Below are positions 28,212 through 36,992 of a stretch of DNA of 64,000 nucleotides, piece after piece. Numbering within the stretch: the stretch's first letter is position 1; every line of letters begins with the position of its first letter. The translations under genes were made by a program, and so were the position numbers. The notes beneath the pieces are model-generated. The model did not search any database, was not told the DNA's origin, and saw nothing but the letters and a program-made list of their open reading frames with translations. Source of the stretch: Arenimonas sp. GDDSR-1 (GTDB lineage: Bacteria > Pseudomonadota > Gammaproteobacteria > Xanthomonadales > Xanthomonadaceae); the NCBI RefSeq assembly GCF_025980345.1, contig NZ_JAPDUI010000017.1:1-64000 (forward strand), given 5' to 3'.

Positions 28212-29765
28212 ATGCCCAGAAAGTGGTGGTGGTTGGGCGGCGTCATCGTCCTGATGGTTGCCATGTTCATCGCGGCGCCGGAATTGCCACCGCTGACCGG
28301 ACGCATGGCTTCGCAGGCCATGGCTCCGGATCCGACCACGGCAATCACGCGCACCTATGCCGCCGCTGCGGCTCGGCACCCGACGCTGACCGGCATCCAT
28401 TCGCTTTCAGATGGCCGAAGCGCGTTTGCCGCCCGCATGCTTCTCATTGAAAGCGCGCAACGCAGCCTCGACGTTCAGTACTACATTTGGCATGACGATG
28501 TCTCCGGACATCTGCTGTTCGATGCGCTACGTCGCGCGGACTCCCGCGGGGTCCGGGTTCGGCTCCTGCTGGACGACAATGGCATTGCAGGTCTCGACCC
28601 GGTTCTGGCAGCACTGGATGCGCTTCCGAACACGGAAGTTCGCCTTTACAACCCGTTCCAGCAACGACGCTTCAAAGTCCTGGGCTATCTCACTGACTTC
28701 AGGCGCCTCAACCGCCGAATGCATAACAAATCACTCACTGCCGACAATGCGGCCACCATCATCGGCGGCCGCAACATCGGTGATGAATATTTCGACGCTG
28801 CAGAGGGCGTCAATTTCGCCGACCTCGACATGATGGCGGTCGGCAGTGTGGTCACTGAGGTATCTTCATTATTCGACCGCTATTGGAACAGTGAATCATC
28901 TTATCCGCTGTCCAAGCTTGTCAGGACAGCACCTGAAAGTGCGCAACAGCAGATATTCCGCAAACTCGGCGCGCTCGGCGGTGAACCGGAAATACGAAAA
29001 TACGCAGCGGCGCTCAAGACCAGCCAGATCATAGCCAACCTCCGCTCTGGCAATTTCAGCTTCGAATGGGTGCCGGTTAAGCTGCTTGCCGATGCCCCTG
29101 AAAAAACGCTGGCGCAAGGCGATGACCGAACCCGTACCCTCATGCTGCCGCGTCTGGGAAATGCCATCGGCAAGGCCGAAAACCGGCTGGATCTGGTTTC
29201 GCCCTACTTTGTACCCATGACTGAAGGCACCGAGGCGTTTGCCGGTATGGCGCGCAAGGGGGTAAGCATTCGTGTGCTCACCAATTCACTGTCCGCAACC
29301 GATGTCAGCGCAGTGCATGCCGGCTACGCCAAGCGCCGAAAAGCACTTCTGGCGGCAGGCGTCCGCCTGTTCGAGCTCAAACCCGATGCGGCTCAAGGTT
29401 CGGGTGATGTAACCAGCCGGGGATTGGGCAGTTCCAGCGCCAGCCTGCATGCGAAGACGTTTGCGATCGATGGCAGACGCGCATTCGTTGGATCCTTCAA
29501 CTTTGATCCGCGCTCCGCCGAGTTCAATACCGAAATGGGCTTCGTGGTCGAGAGTCCGAAGCTGGCCAGGGCCATCCATGACGCCTTCGATTCCGGACTG
29601 CATAAGGGCAGTTATGAGGTCCGGCTGGACGCCGCCGGAAACCTGGAATGGATCGACCGCTCCTCGGGCACCGAGGTGGCGTGGCATGAAGAGCCCGAGA
29701 CCGGGCTTCTCAAACGCGGTCTAGTGACCGTGCTTTCTTGGCTGCCGATTGATATCATGCTTTGA
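28212..29765 (+). CDS. Phospholipase D-family protein (ClsC-like)
   Basis: 517 aa. An N-terminal membrane anchor is followed by two PLD domains with intact HKD motifs: HNKSLTAD at about residue 170 and HAKTFAID at about 412, each followed by the GG/GS-x-N block (IIGGRNIGDEYFD and VGSFNFDPRSAEFNTE). The catalytic half-sites are complete. The single N-terminal anchor and overall layout are closest to ClsC/YmdC-type cardiolipin synthases, which condense phosphatidylglycerol with phosphatidylethanolamine; a secreted phospholipase is the alternative. AAGGAA precedes the ATG. The longer ORF from 28038 begins in the previous gene in another frame. Confidence 0.88.
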   Translation: MPRKWWWLGGVIVLMVAMFIAAPELPPLTGRMASQAMAPDPTTAITRTYAAAAARHPTLTGIHSLSDGRSAFAARMLLIESAQRSLDVQYYIWHDDVSGHLLFDALRRADSRGVRVRLLLDDNGIAGLDPVLAALDALPNTEVRLYNPFQQRRFKVLGYLTDFRRLNRRMHNKSLTADNAATIIGGRNIGDEYFDAAEGVNFADLDMMAVGSVVTEVSSLFDRYWNSESSYPLSKLVRTAPESAQQQIFRKLGALGGEPEIRKYAAALKTSQIIANLRSGNFSFEWVPVKLLADAPEKTLAQGDDRTRTLMLPRLGNAIGKAENRLDLVSPYFVPMTEGTEAFAGMARKGVSIRVLTNSLSATDVSAVHAGYAKRRKALLAAGVRLFELKPDAAQGSGDVTSRGLGSSSASLHAKTFAIDGRRAFVGSFNFDPRSAEFNTEMGFVVESPKLARAIHDAFDSGLHKGSYEVRLDAAGNLEWIDRSSGTEVAWHEEPETGLLKRGLVTVLSWLPIDIML

Positions 29766-29781
29766 ACCTCAGGAGTAAGAC

Positions 29782-30981
29782 GTGAATCCATCAAGCCCGA
29801 AGCGTCATGATGCCGCCGAAATTCAGCGCAGGCTGGTCGATTTCATGCGGGAATACATCTACCCGGCGGAAGCAGAAATCGCGGCCTGGCAGCAGGATCC
29901 GGCCACGCGCTGGCTGCCCTGCCCGCGCATCGAAACCCTGAAAGGGCTCGCCCGAGACGCAGGTCTGTGGAATCTGTTCTTGCCTGATGCCGAACACGGC
30001 GCCGGCCTGAGCAACCGCGACTATGCCCCGATGGCCGAACAGATGGGGCGGGTGCTGTGGGCCTCGGAAGTATTCAACTGCAATGCCCCGGATACCGGCA
30101 ACATGGAGGTTCTGGCACACTTCGGCAACGAGGTGCAGAAAGCCCAGTGGCTGGCGCCGTTGCTGCGTGGCGAAATCCGATCGGCGTTTGCCATGACCGA
30201 ACCGGAAGTGGCCTCGTCCGATGCCACCAATATCGCGCTCAGTATCCGCGCGGACGGCGAGGACTATGTGCTGAACGGCCGCAAATGGTGGATTACCGGC
30301 GCCGGCGACCCGCGCTGCGCCATCCTGATCGTCATGGGTGTGACCAATCCCGATGCGGATAAACACGCACGGCACTCGATGGTGCTGGTGCCGATGGGCA
30401 CGCCGGGGGTCTCTGTGGTTCGTGCGCTGGAAGCCTTTGGCTTCGATGACGCGCCCAGCGGCCATATGGAGCTGGCCTTCGATAACGTCCGTGTGCCGAA
30501 GGCAAATCTGATCGGTGCCGAGGGCAGCGGTTTCGCGCTGGCCCAGGCGCGGCTGGGTCCGGGCCGTATCCACCACTGCATGCGTCTGATCGGTCTGGCC
30601 CAGCGCGCGCAGGAGCTGATGATCGAACGCGCGAAATCACGCATCGCCTTCGGCAAGCCACTCGGCGCGCAGGGCATGGCGCAGGAAATGATCGCCCTGT
30701 CGCACTGTGAAATCGCACAGGCGCGTCTGCTCACGCTCAATGCCGCCGCCATGCTCGACGCCGGCGGAAACAAGGCCGCCAAACATGAAATCGGCATGAT
30801 CAAGATCGTCGCGCCGCGCATGGCGCTGCAGGTCATCGACCGATCCATCCAGCTGTTCGGTGCCGAAGGTCTGCAGCACCCATTTTTACCGCATGCCTGG
30901 GCCGGCGCACGCTGTCTGCGATTGGCCGACGGGCCGGATGAGGTGCACATCGCCGCCCTGGCACGCGGGCTGCTGAAATAA
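29782..30981 (+). CDS. Acyl-CoA dehydrogenase, ACAD10/11-like
   Basis: 399 aa, GTG start with AGGAGT in front. FAD-dependent acyl-CoA dehydrogenase fold: [16 protein letters not shown], the WWITGAG beta-domain block, [12 protein letters not shown], and a C-terminal [19 protein letters not shown]. The next gene, 4 bp downstream, encodes an APH-like kinase. In animals the same pair is fused or paired as ACAD10/11, where the kinase phosphorylates 4-hydroxyacyl-CoA and the dehydrogenase domain removes the phosphate to an enoyl-CoA. A matching role in hydroxy-fatty-acid catabolism is the best guess here. Confidence 0.9.
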   Translation: MNPSSPKRHDAAEIQRRLVDFMREYIYPAEAEIAAWQQDPATRWLPCPRIETLKGLARDAGLWNLFLPDAEHGAGLSNRDYAPMAEQMGRVLWASEVFNCNAPDTGNMEVLAHFGNEVQKAQWLAPLLRGEIRSAFAMTEPEVASSDATNIALSIRADGEDYVLNGRKWWITGAGDPRCAILIVMGVTNPDADKHARHSMVLVPMGTPGVSVVRALEAFGFDDAPSGHMELAFDNVRVPKANLIGAEGSGFALAQARLGPGRIHHCMRLIGLAQRAQELMIERAKSRIAFGKPLGAQGMAQEMIALSHCEIAQARLLTLNAAAMLDAGGNKAAKHEIGMIKIVAPRMALQVIDRSIQLFGAEGLQHPFLPHAWAGARCLRLADGPDEVHIAALARGLLK

Positions 30982-30985
30982 TCCG

Positions 30986-32017
30986 ATGACCGGCTCCCGC
31001 GCCTCCCTGCAACTCCCCGATGCGGCGCTGGCCGACTATCTGGAATCCCGAATTCCCGGCTTCCGCGGTCCGCTGCAATCGAGCAAGTTCAAAGGCGGCC
31101 AAAGCAACCCCACCTATCTGCTGGAGGCCGGCAGTGGCCGCTATGTGCTGCGCCGCAAGCCGCCGGGCACCCTGCTCGGCTCGGCACATGCGGTCGACCG
31201 GGAATTCCGGGTTCTGGAAGCGCTTCACGGTTCCGGCGTTCCGGTCGCGCATCCCCTGCACCTGTGCTCCGATGACACGGTCATCGGGTCGATGTTCTAT
31301 GTCATGTCCTACATCGATGGCCAGGTGTTTTGGGACCCCTCGCTGCCGGAACTGCAGCCGGAACAGCGCACCGCGCTTTACGAGGCCTTGTTGCAGACCC
31401 TGTCGGCCATCCATGCCGTGGATGTGACTAAAGCCGGTCTGGCCGATTACGGCAAACCGGGTAATTATTTCGCCCGCCAGCTGGATCGCTGGAGCCGGCA
31501 ATACCGCGATTCGGAAACCCAGACCATTCCGGCCATGGAGGCACTGATTACGCAGCTCCCCCTGCGCTGCCCGGAAGACGACGGCAGCGTTTCGCTGGTG
31601 CATGGCGATTTCCGCATCGACAATCTCATGTTCACGCCGGACGGCAGCAGAGTGCTCGCCGTGGTCGACTGGGAGCTGTCCACCCTCGGGCACCCGCTCG
31701 CCGATCTGGGCTATCTGTGCATGGCTTTGCGTCTACCGCGCAATCCGGCGTTGCCGGGTTTGGCGGGCATGGACCGTGCGGCCCTCGGCATTCCGGACGA
31801 AGCGGCCTTGTTGGCTCGTTACGCCACACTGACCGGACGGCGCATTCCTGCCGACTGGCCGTTCGTACTGGCCTTCAGCTTTTTCCGTCTGGCCGCCATC
31901 GCCCAGGGCGTGGCCAAACGGGCGCAGCAGGGCAATGCCTCCAGCGAACAGGCCCAGCAAGCCGGGCGCATGGTGCAGATGCTGGCGGAACTGGGTTTGC
32001 AGGAACTGTTACGATGA
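30986..32017 (+). CDS. APH-family kinase, probable 4-hydroxyacyl-CoA kinase
   Basis: 343 aa. Kinase motifs: FKGGQSNPTYLLE near the N-terminus (nucleotide loop), VLRRKPPG with the ATP-binding Lys, LVHGDFRIDNLMF (catalytic Asp and Asn) and VVDWELSTLGHPLADLGY (metal-binding Asp). This is the aminoglycoside-phosphotransferase fold, subgroup next to acyl-CoA dehydrogenases, so acyl-CoA rather than an antibiotic is the likely substrate. It lies 4 bp after the dehydrogenase gene, and its stop overlaps the next start in ATGA. Confidence 0.88.
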   Translation: MTGSRASLQLPDAALADYLESRIPGFRGPLQSSKFKGGQSNPTYLLEAGSGRYVLRRKPPGTLLGSAHAVDREFRVLEALHGSGVPVAHPLHLCSDDTVIGSMFYVMSYIDGQVFWDPSLPELQPEQRTALYEALLQTLSAIHAVDVTKAGLADYGKPGNYFARQLDRWSRQYRDSETQTIPAMEALITQLPLRCPEDDGSVSLVHGDFRIDNLMFTPDGSRVLAVVDWELSTLGHPLADLGYLCMALRLPRNPALPGLAGMDRAALGIPDEAALLARYATLTGRRIPADWPFVLAFSFFRLAAIAQGVAKRAQQGNASSEQAQQAGRMVQMLAELGLQELLR

Positions 32018-32619
32018 GGTTACGACATTTCCTGCTGTTGCTCTTGTTCGCTAGCGGCAACATCGGGGCCAAGAATTACACCGAGCCCACGGGTAATGCA
32101 GCCGGGTTGCGCATTGTGCTGGTCAATCCCGAGGCATATTCGGTGCATATCGCCGAATATGATCCGGTAGCCTGCAAAAAAACGGGTGATGTCGGCTGGC
32201 TCAGCGGGGGCCGCAAAATCGATGCCGTGCGCATCGACATGCCAGGCAGTGAAATGCCACGCGAAGGACTCCTCGAACGGCGCATTCCGGCCGATCGACG
32301 GTTCGCCATCGGTGCCGGCTTCATCATGCCCAAACAGTCCATCAGTACCTCACTAATGGGAGCCATCAGCCCCGGCGGTGCCAGTGCTAAGGCGCTGACG
32401 GATTCGCAGTCTGCTTTCTGTGAAGCACCGGTGTTCATCCCGCTCGCCGGCCAGTTCTACGAATTGCACTTGCATCCGCAACCACAACGCTGCGAAAGTA
32501 CGCTGTACCGGCTCGAAACCTTGACGGACGGCAACCTGAAGCGGATACCTGTAATGGCCGAGCGCATCCGCTTTCCCCTTGCACCGGGAAAACCGGTCTG
32601 CCCGGAATCCGGGCCATGA
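32014..32619 (+). CDS. Exported protein of unknown function
   Basis: 201 aa with a signal peptide (MRLRHFLLLLLFASGNIGA). Four cysteines in the mature part (VACKK, AFCEA, QRCES, PVCPE) could form two disulfides. No family recognised. Both ends overlap neighbouring genes by 4 bp (kinase stop and TyrA start), so it is translated within a tightly coupled operon even though its neighbours are cytoplasmic enzymes. The longer ORF from 31717 is a shadow of the kinase gene. Confidence 0.8.
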   Translation: MRLRHFLLLLLFASGNIGAKNYTEPTGNAAGLRIVLVNPEAYSVHIAEYDPVACKKTGDVGWLSGGRKIDAVRIDMPGSEMPREGLLERRIPADRRFAIGAGFIMPKQSISTSLMGAISPGGASAKALTDSQSAFCEAPVFIPLAGQFYELHLHPQPQRCESTLYRLETLTDGNLKRIPVMAERIRFPLAPGKPVCPESGP

Positions 32620-33734
32620 GCAACACGGATTTCTTCTCGCCGGCCATCGGACCCGTCTGTGTGTTCGGCGGTGGTAACGGCTGGGGAAAGCGCGTTGCCG
32701 AAACGATGATTAACGCCGGCTTCAAGGTGCTCATCGTTGAAAAACATGCCAGCCCTGCTGAAATCGACCAGGCGATTGCCAACAGCGTCCTGCTGTTCAT
32801 CGCCATTCCGGATCCGGCCATTGATGGTCTGCTGCAGATGCACGGCAGTGCCATGCACGGCCGCATGCTGATCGACTGCGCCACCAACAAATCCGGATTC
32901 AACGTCCGGCTGCAGGAATTGGCCTCAAGCGGAGTCCGTGTCTGTTCGAGCCACCCGATGGCGGCCTCCAACGCCGCCCTGCGCGGACAGAACGTGCTGC
33001 TGATGCCCATCGGCAATCAGCCGGAGACTGCCGAAGCGGCGGCACGGCACATCTACGGCCTGCTCGGAATGCAGATCAGCCGGATCGATTTCACACGGCA
33101 TGGCGAGATCATGGCAGTGGTCCAGATGCTGCCGCATGTGGTGCAACGGGTTTTCCTCGATGCGCTGGCCACCGGTCTGGCCGCGCATGCGCTGGACATT
33201 GCCGATCTGACGATGCTTGCCTCCGCGAACTACCTGCTGGCCGAGCTCGGTCTCGGGCGTGTCGCCGCGCAGCGCGGCGAGGTCTCCGCCGGCATCATCG
33301 CCACCGGAATGACCAGCGAGTTCGGCCGTAACCTGCTGGCGGTGCTGCATGACCGTCTGGAAGCCATCCAAACGCACGGCAGTTCACGTACCGAGCTGGC
33401 CGCACTGTTCGATGCGGCAACGCAACGCATTGATCCGGACGGCGTCTGGCGGCGGGACATGGCCCATAAATCGGAAGCTGCCCTGATCCGGCTCGGCAAT
33501 CTCCGCAGCCGGAGCCTCGCGATCGAAGCCCCAAACCGTATCGGCATGCTTCGCGACATCCTGACCGTATTGGCGCGGCACAGCATCGATATGACCGCAC
33601 TGGACTCGCAGTTGATGACAGGTGATGACGGCAGGGAGCGGGTCCGCTTCGAGATCGGCATCGGCGCGCAAGCCCTCGACCTGGAAGGCATTGAATCGGA
33701 GTTACGGACCTTCGATGCTCTGCTTTTTGATTAA
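32616..33734 (+). CDS. tyrA: Prephenate dehydrogenase-like protein with ACT domain
   Basis: 372 aa. A Rossmann NAD-binding start (VCVFGGGNGWGKRVAETM) is followed by a TyrA-type helical domain with SSHPMAASNAAL, IDFTRHGEIMAVVQMLPHVVQR. The C-terminal ACT domain (about residues 295-370) has NRIGMLRDILTVLARHSID. It would convert prephenate to 4-hydroxyphenylpyruvate in tyrosine synthesis, with the ACT domain sensing an amino acid. It lies at the end of an ATGA-coupled run with lipid-type enzymes, an unusual place for an aromatic biosynthesis gene. A terminator follows. Confidence 0.82.
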   Translation: MSNTDFFSPAIGPVCVFGGGNGWGKRVAETMINAGFKVLIVEKHASPAEIDQAIANSVLLFIAIPDPAIDGLLQMHGSAMHGRMLIDCATNKSGFNVRLQELASSGVRVCSSHPMAASNAALRGQNVLLMPIGNQPETAEAAARHIYGLLGMQISRIDFTRHGEIMAVVQMLPHVVQRVFLDALATGLAAHALDIADLTMLASANYLLAELGLGRVAAQRGEVSAGIIATGMTSEFGRNLLAVLHDRLEAIQTHGSSRTELAALFDAATQRIDPDGVWRRDMAHKSEAALIRLGNLRSRSLAIEAPNRIGMLRDILTVLARHSIDMTALDSQLMTGDDGRERVRFEIGIGAQALDLEGIESELRTFDALLFD

Positions 33735-33739
33735 GCCTG

Positions 33740-33771
33740 AAACACCCGGCCCATCAAGGGCCGGGCGTGTT
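33740..33771. terminator. Bidirectional intrinsic terminator
   Basis: The stem ACACCCGGCCC/GGGCCGGGCGTGT (one mismatch) has an ATCAA loop. It lies between the convergent tyrA and outer-membrane barrel genes, with short T-runs. Confidence 0.75.
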
Positions 33772-33776
33772 GGAAC

Positions 33777-34529
33777 TCAGAAGCGATAGGCCAGACCGAA
33801 GCGGATGACATCCGCCTGGAATTCCTGTGTCACGGTTTCGCCATAATTCGGGAAGGTGCTGCCCGGCGCATAATCCAGATCATAAGTCACATCGCCGCCG
33901 TCATAGCGGAGATATTCAAGGCGTCCACTCCAGTTGCCACCGAAGCGGAACTCCAGACCGGCACCGAGCACGGTTTGACTGAGGCTTTTCGAGGCACCGC
34001 CGATTTTGGCATAGCCGTTGTCAAGACCGGTTTCCGTCAACACCGTGGCAAAATCCACATCCGTCCAAGCCCAACCGGCGGTGAGGTAGACCATCACCTG
34101 ATCGCCGGCATATCCGAAGCGGGGCCGGATCGAATAACTGTCGCCGGCATCGAAACCCTGCCCGACCGTATATTCAAGACCGCTGCCGGTAGCCAGAACG
34201 CTGCGGACATCATCTCCGTTTGCGCCGAAATCGCCGTACTCCGCCTCGATGCCGAGCACGAAGCCGTTATCGAAATCATGGTCGTAACCGGCAAAAAGAC
34301 CCCAGGATGTTCCGCTACCGTCCACCTTTCCGGACAACGCATCCAGAACGGCCGTCTGTGTTGCAACCGTCTCGACGCTCCAGTTTCCGCTCAAGGCCGC
34401 CGAGGCATCCGCATCGCCGCTTCCCTGTCCGGCATTGAAGCCTGCATACCAACCGGACCACGAATCCGCTGCCGAGGCAGTCCCTGCAGCCGCCAGCAGC
34501 ATGCTGGTCAAAATCGCACGTTTCAACAT
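33777..34529 (-). CDS. Outer-membrane beta-barrel protein, OmpA-like/Omp25-type porin fold
   Basis: 250 aa. A signal peptide ends GTASAAD, then SWSGWYAGFNAGQGSG opens a small eight-strand barrel with alternating aromatic strands (FAGYDHDF, VYLTAGWAWTDV, WSGRLEYLRYDGG). It ends in the C-terminal aromatic signature FGLAYRF needed for BAM insertion. Closest family type is the outer-membrane beta-barrel domain group containing Omp25/Omp31-like proteins; the function is structural or unknown. The start is ATG 34529 with GGGGA at good spacing. It is monocistronic with its own recognisable promoter. Confidence 0.88.
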   Translation of the reverse strand: MLKRAILTSMLLAAAGTASAADSWSGWYAGFNAGQGSGDADASAALSGNWSVETVATQTAVLDALSGKVDGSGTSWGLFAGYDHDFDNGFVLGIEAEYGDFGANGDDVRSVLATGSGLEYTVGQGFDAGDSYSIRPRFGYAGDQVMVYLTAGWAWTDVDFATVLTETGLDNGYAKIGGASKSLSQTVLGAGLEFRFGGNWSGRLEYLRYDGGDVTYDLDYAPGSTFPNYGETVTQEFQADVIRFGLAYRF

Positions 34530-34591
34530 TTTTAATCCCCCGATGAATGATCTGATGTGATGTGCCGTTGCAATAAATGCTCTGGCGATTG

Positions 34592-34620
34592 ATGCTAGCA
34601 ATTCACCTTAAGCTTGTAAA
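34592..34620 (-). promoter_or_regulatory. Candidate promoter of the barrel protein gene
   Basis: On the minus strand TTTACA, exactly 17 bp, TAGCAT with an extended TGC before the -10. This predicts a leader of about 55 bases to ATG 34529. Confidence 0.6.
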
Positions 34621-34908
34621 ACCATGCCGAATCCATTCAGGCACCGGTATGGGTACATTCATGTTCAATCTGCGCATATCAGCGGTTTGACAGTAAAATC
34701 AATTACCTGCCAAGCAACGCCGAAACTGAACAGGATGCAGAGTGTCCGTCGGTGCTGCGCAACATCCACCGGCATGACGACCGCCATAGCTGGAATCATG
34801 TCAATGCCTGCAAAGGTCATCATTCCTGAAAGCGGCGGGCGGATGGCGGCACCTGACATGAATATGGCATGCTCGTACTTCCCGCACATGGAAAAGGCAG
34901 TGACCCAC
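34621..34908. other. Intergenic stretch with no convincing gene
   Basis: It lies between the barrel gene promoter and the SGNH hydrolase start. A TTGACA is present at 34687-34692, but no -10 box follows at a usable distance. The plus-strand ORF of the track runs through here as an N-terminal extension of the SGNH gene, without a signal peptide at its start or family resemblance. A minus-strand ORF is equally unsupported. Confidence 0.5.
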
Positions 34909-35754
34909 ATGACGTACCTCCCTCCGCTCTTTTTAGGGGCACACCGAGCGAAATCGTTCCTGCTTATTGTTTTCCTGGCTCTCCATTCAGGCCAGGTATC
35001 CGCCAACGGCCCGGACGGCTTTGTTTCGGAATCTCCGCTGCGGCGGGTGGAATACTGGCAGCTGCGCGCGGAAGCAATCGATGCGGCCCTGCAAGACCGT
35101 GCCGCATTATCCGCGGTGAAACTGGTATTTCTCGGCGACTCCATTACCGACTTCTGGCAACTGGGCGAGAATCCCTGGGTACGTGGGCAGAAATTCGGAC
35201 AGGACAGCTGGCGGCCGGCCTTCGTTGAAGGACTTCCGGAAAACCGTGCCCTGAACATGGGAATTTCCGGAGACCGTACCGAACACGTGCTGTTCCGCAT
35301 CCAGCCGAAAGCCGAAGGCGGCAGGGGGCAACTCGATGCGCCTGAATTGAATCCGGAGTTCATCGTGCTGATGATCGGCATCAACAATACCTGGGCGCAG
35401 GAAGATCCGGTGGTCGACAGCGTCTTCGCCGGCATTGTCTCGGTCCTGGATGCCGTGCATGCCCGCAAACCGAAGGCCCGTATCATCCTTCAGTCATTGC
35501 TTCCGACCAATGACGCCGAACGCAACCGGACTGTGGTGGTTCCGGTCAACGCCCGCGTAAAAGACCTGGCGGCCAGCCAGCCGCATGCCGGATACACCGT
35601 GTTCCTGGATCTGTATCCGAAGTTTACCGATGCCGACGGCGGACAGAACGCGGCACTGTTCGTGACCGACGGTGTGCATCCGAACGATGCCGGATACCGG
35701 ACCTGGGGCGCCTCTCTGCTTCCCTTTCTGCGTTCCCAACGGCACCCCTATTGA
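34909..35754 (+). CDS. Exported SGNH hydrolase, PAF-acetylhydrolase-like
   Basis: 281 aa from ATG 34909, chosen because a signal peptide begins there (SFLLIVFLALHSGQVSA). The 376-aa ORF of the track would bury it. Blocks: VFLGDSITDFWQ (Ser), ALNMGISGDRTEHVLFRI, LMIGINNTWA (Asn) and VTDGVHPNDAGYRTWG (Asp, His). This order and the GDRTEH block match secreted carbohydrate-esterase-like SGNH enzymes related to the PAF-acetylhydrolase group, which deacylate sugars or lipids. The next promoter overlaps its stop codon. Confidence 0.85.
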   Translation: MTYLPPLFLGAHRAKSFLLIVFLALHSGQVSANGPDGFVSESPLRRVEYWQLRAEAIDAALQDRAALSAVKLVFLGDSITDFWQLGENPWVRGQKFGQDSWRPAFVEGLPENRALNMGISGDRTEHVLFRIQPKAEGGRGQLDAPELNPEFIVLMIGINNTWAQEDPVVDSVFAGIVSVLDAVHARKPKARIILQSLLPTNDAERNRTVVVPVNARVKDLAASQPHAGYTVFLDLYPKFTDADGGQNAALFVTDGVHPNDAGYRTWGASLLPFLRSQRHPY

Positions 35755-35779
35755 CGGACGCATGGCGGAACGCTGTAAT
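35751..35779 (+). promoter_or_regulatory. Strong candidate sigma-70 promoter
   Basis: TTGACG, exactly 17 bp, TGTAAT, each box with five of six consensus bases. It overlaps the stop codon of the SGNH gene and would drive the 138-aa membrane protein with a leader of about 22 bases. Confidence 0.65.
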
Positions 35780-35807
35780 GGCCTGAATCAAATCCACGGA
35801 GTCCGTC

Positions 35808-36224
35808 ATGAGCGCACGCCCGAAATGGTATCTGCCTGTTTCAATCCTCGCCCTGCTGTGGAACCTGATGGGATGCGCCGCCTACCTCAGCGATGTGATG
35901 CTGAGCCCGGCTGACATCGCCGCCATGGATGCGGCGAACCAGACGCTGTACAACAGCCGGCCGGCCTGGGCAGTGGCAGCTACGGCCGTTGCGGTCTGGG
36001 GCGGCGCGGCCGGCTGCCTTGGCCTGATACTGCGCAAACGCTGGTCGGCCGTACTGCTCGAGCTGTCACTGGCGGGCGTGATTGTGCAGGACATCGGCCT
36101 GTTCATCCTCAGCGGCGTCAATCCAGGCAGCTTAGTGATGGCCATGCAGGGCTTTGTGCTGCTGGTCGCCATTGGACTGGTGGTGCTTTCACGCAGGGCG
36201 CTTGCCCGCGGATGGATTGGCTGA
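35808..36224 (+). CDS. Small four-helix membrane protein of unknown function
   Basis: 138 aa with four hydrophobic helices: LPVSILALLWNLMGCAAYL, AVAATAVAVWGGAAGCLGLI, LLELSLAGVIVQDIGLFIL and a final helix near residues 110-130. Similar proteins are widespread in Proteobacteria, but no function is established to my knowledge. Convergent with the DUF6090-like array: the two genes abut with no spacer (stop ends at 36224, the array ends at 36225), and no terminator is visible between them. Confidence 0.75.
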   Translation: MSARPKWYLPVSILALLWNLMGCAAYLSDVMLSPADIAAMDAANQTLYNSRPAWAVAATAVAVWGGAAGCLGLILRKRWSAVLLELSLAGVIVQDIGLFILSGVNPGSLVMAMQGFVLLVAIGLVVLSRRALARGWIG

Positions 36225-36992
36225 TCAGCGCTCAGTTTCTTTCATCAGCGCCTGCATGTCCTGTAAATACGGCTTGTAATTCCCAATGGCAGTGATGGCT
36301 ACGCCCTGATTGGCGACCCAAAAGCGCAGTTCCGGCAACAGTTTCGGATCCTTCAGATATGCATCGAGTACTGCTTGCGCCTCGACTTCGGAGACCGGCG
36401 ATTCGCAATCGATGAGATACTGCTCACTCGGTTTGGGTTGCTGCCAGCACTTCGCCCAGATATGGTCGGCCACTTTTGATGGCGTCAGTCCCCGCACGAG
36501 CTTCCGATACTCCGGCTGCAGCATGAACAGATACGCGGTTCCGGAGCCGTTCTCCAGGTAATATTGGGACAGCGCATCGCGCAAGCGCTGGTTGCGGATC
36601 AGTCCCAGTTCGCCGCCACTGCGCATTTCCTGATAGGTCGAGTCGGAAGTCACCCATTGCCACAGCTGGCTGGCTTGATAAAACGCCAACACCGTTTTCC
36701 AGGCGGAGCCGTCCACCAATTCGCCGGTCTCGGCATAGCGGACAGCGCCCTTGCCATAGTTGATCACCTGTCGCCACAAAGCCTCGCGGCGCTCGATTGA
36801 TTGCATATCAGCCTGCAGATTGACTTCAATGCGGGTCAAATACGCTTGCGCCTTGGCATCCTCGGCGCGCGCGGCATTCCAATTCGCCACTTGAATGCCC
36901 AAATAAACACCAGCCACCAACAATACAAACTCAATGCCGATAGCCATCCAGTTCTGTTCTTTCAGCGATTGCGAGAGGCGGCGGAGGATCAT
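36225..36992 (-). CDS. DUF6090-like membrane-anchored protein, array member 5 (last)
   Basis: 255 aa. The N-terminal cytoplasmic stretch RRLSQSLKEQNWMAIGIE leads into one transmembrane helix (FVLLVAGVYLGIQVANW), followed by a soluble, mostly helical domain of about 215 residues expected in the periplasm. The family block STYQEMRSGGELGLIRNQRL is present. A cysteine pair (KCWQQ and IDCES, 13 residues apart) sits where other members have theirs, but closer spaced. The anchor part is lower in GC at synonymous sites than in the sister genes. It begins with a 4-bp ATGA overlap on the previous member. Function unknown. Confidence 0.82.
   Translation of the reverse strand: MILRRLSQSLKEQNWMAIGIEFVLLVAGVYLGIQVANWNAARAEDAKAQAYLTRIEVNLQADMQSIERREALWRQVINYGKGAVRYAETGELVDGSAWKTVLAFYQASQLWQWVTSDSTYQEMRSGGELGLIRNQRLRDALSQYYLENGSGTAYLFMLQPEYRKLVRGLTPSKVADHIWAKCWQQPKPSEQYLIDCESPVSEVEAQAVLDAYLKDPKLLPELRFWVANQGVAITAIGNYKPYLQDMQALMKETER

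Noticed and set aside
30986-32017. Aminoglycoside resistance gene
   Set aside because: The APH fold is present, but the gene is coupled to an acyl-CoA dehydrogenase and carries the motifs of the ACAD-associated kinase group, so an acyl-CoA substrate is much more likely.
34624-34908. N-terminal extension of the second SGNH hydrolase
   Set aside because: The extension has no homologous sequence and would place a clear signal peptide in the middle of the protein.
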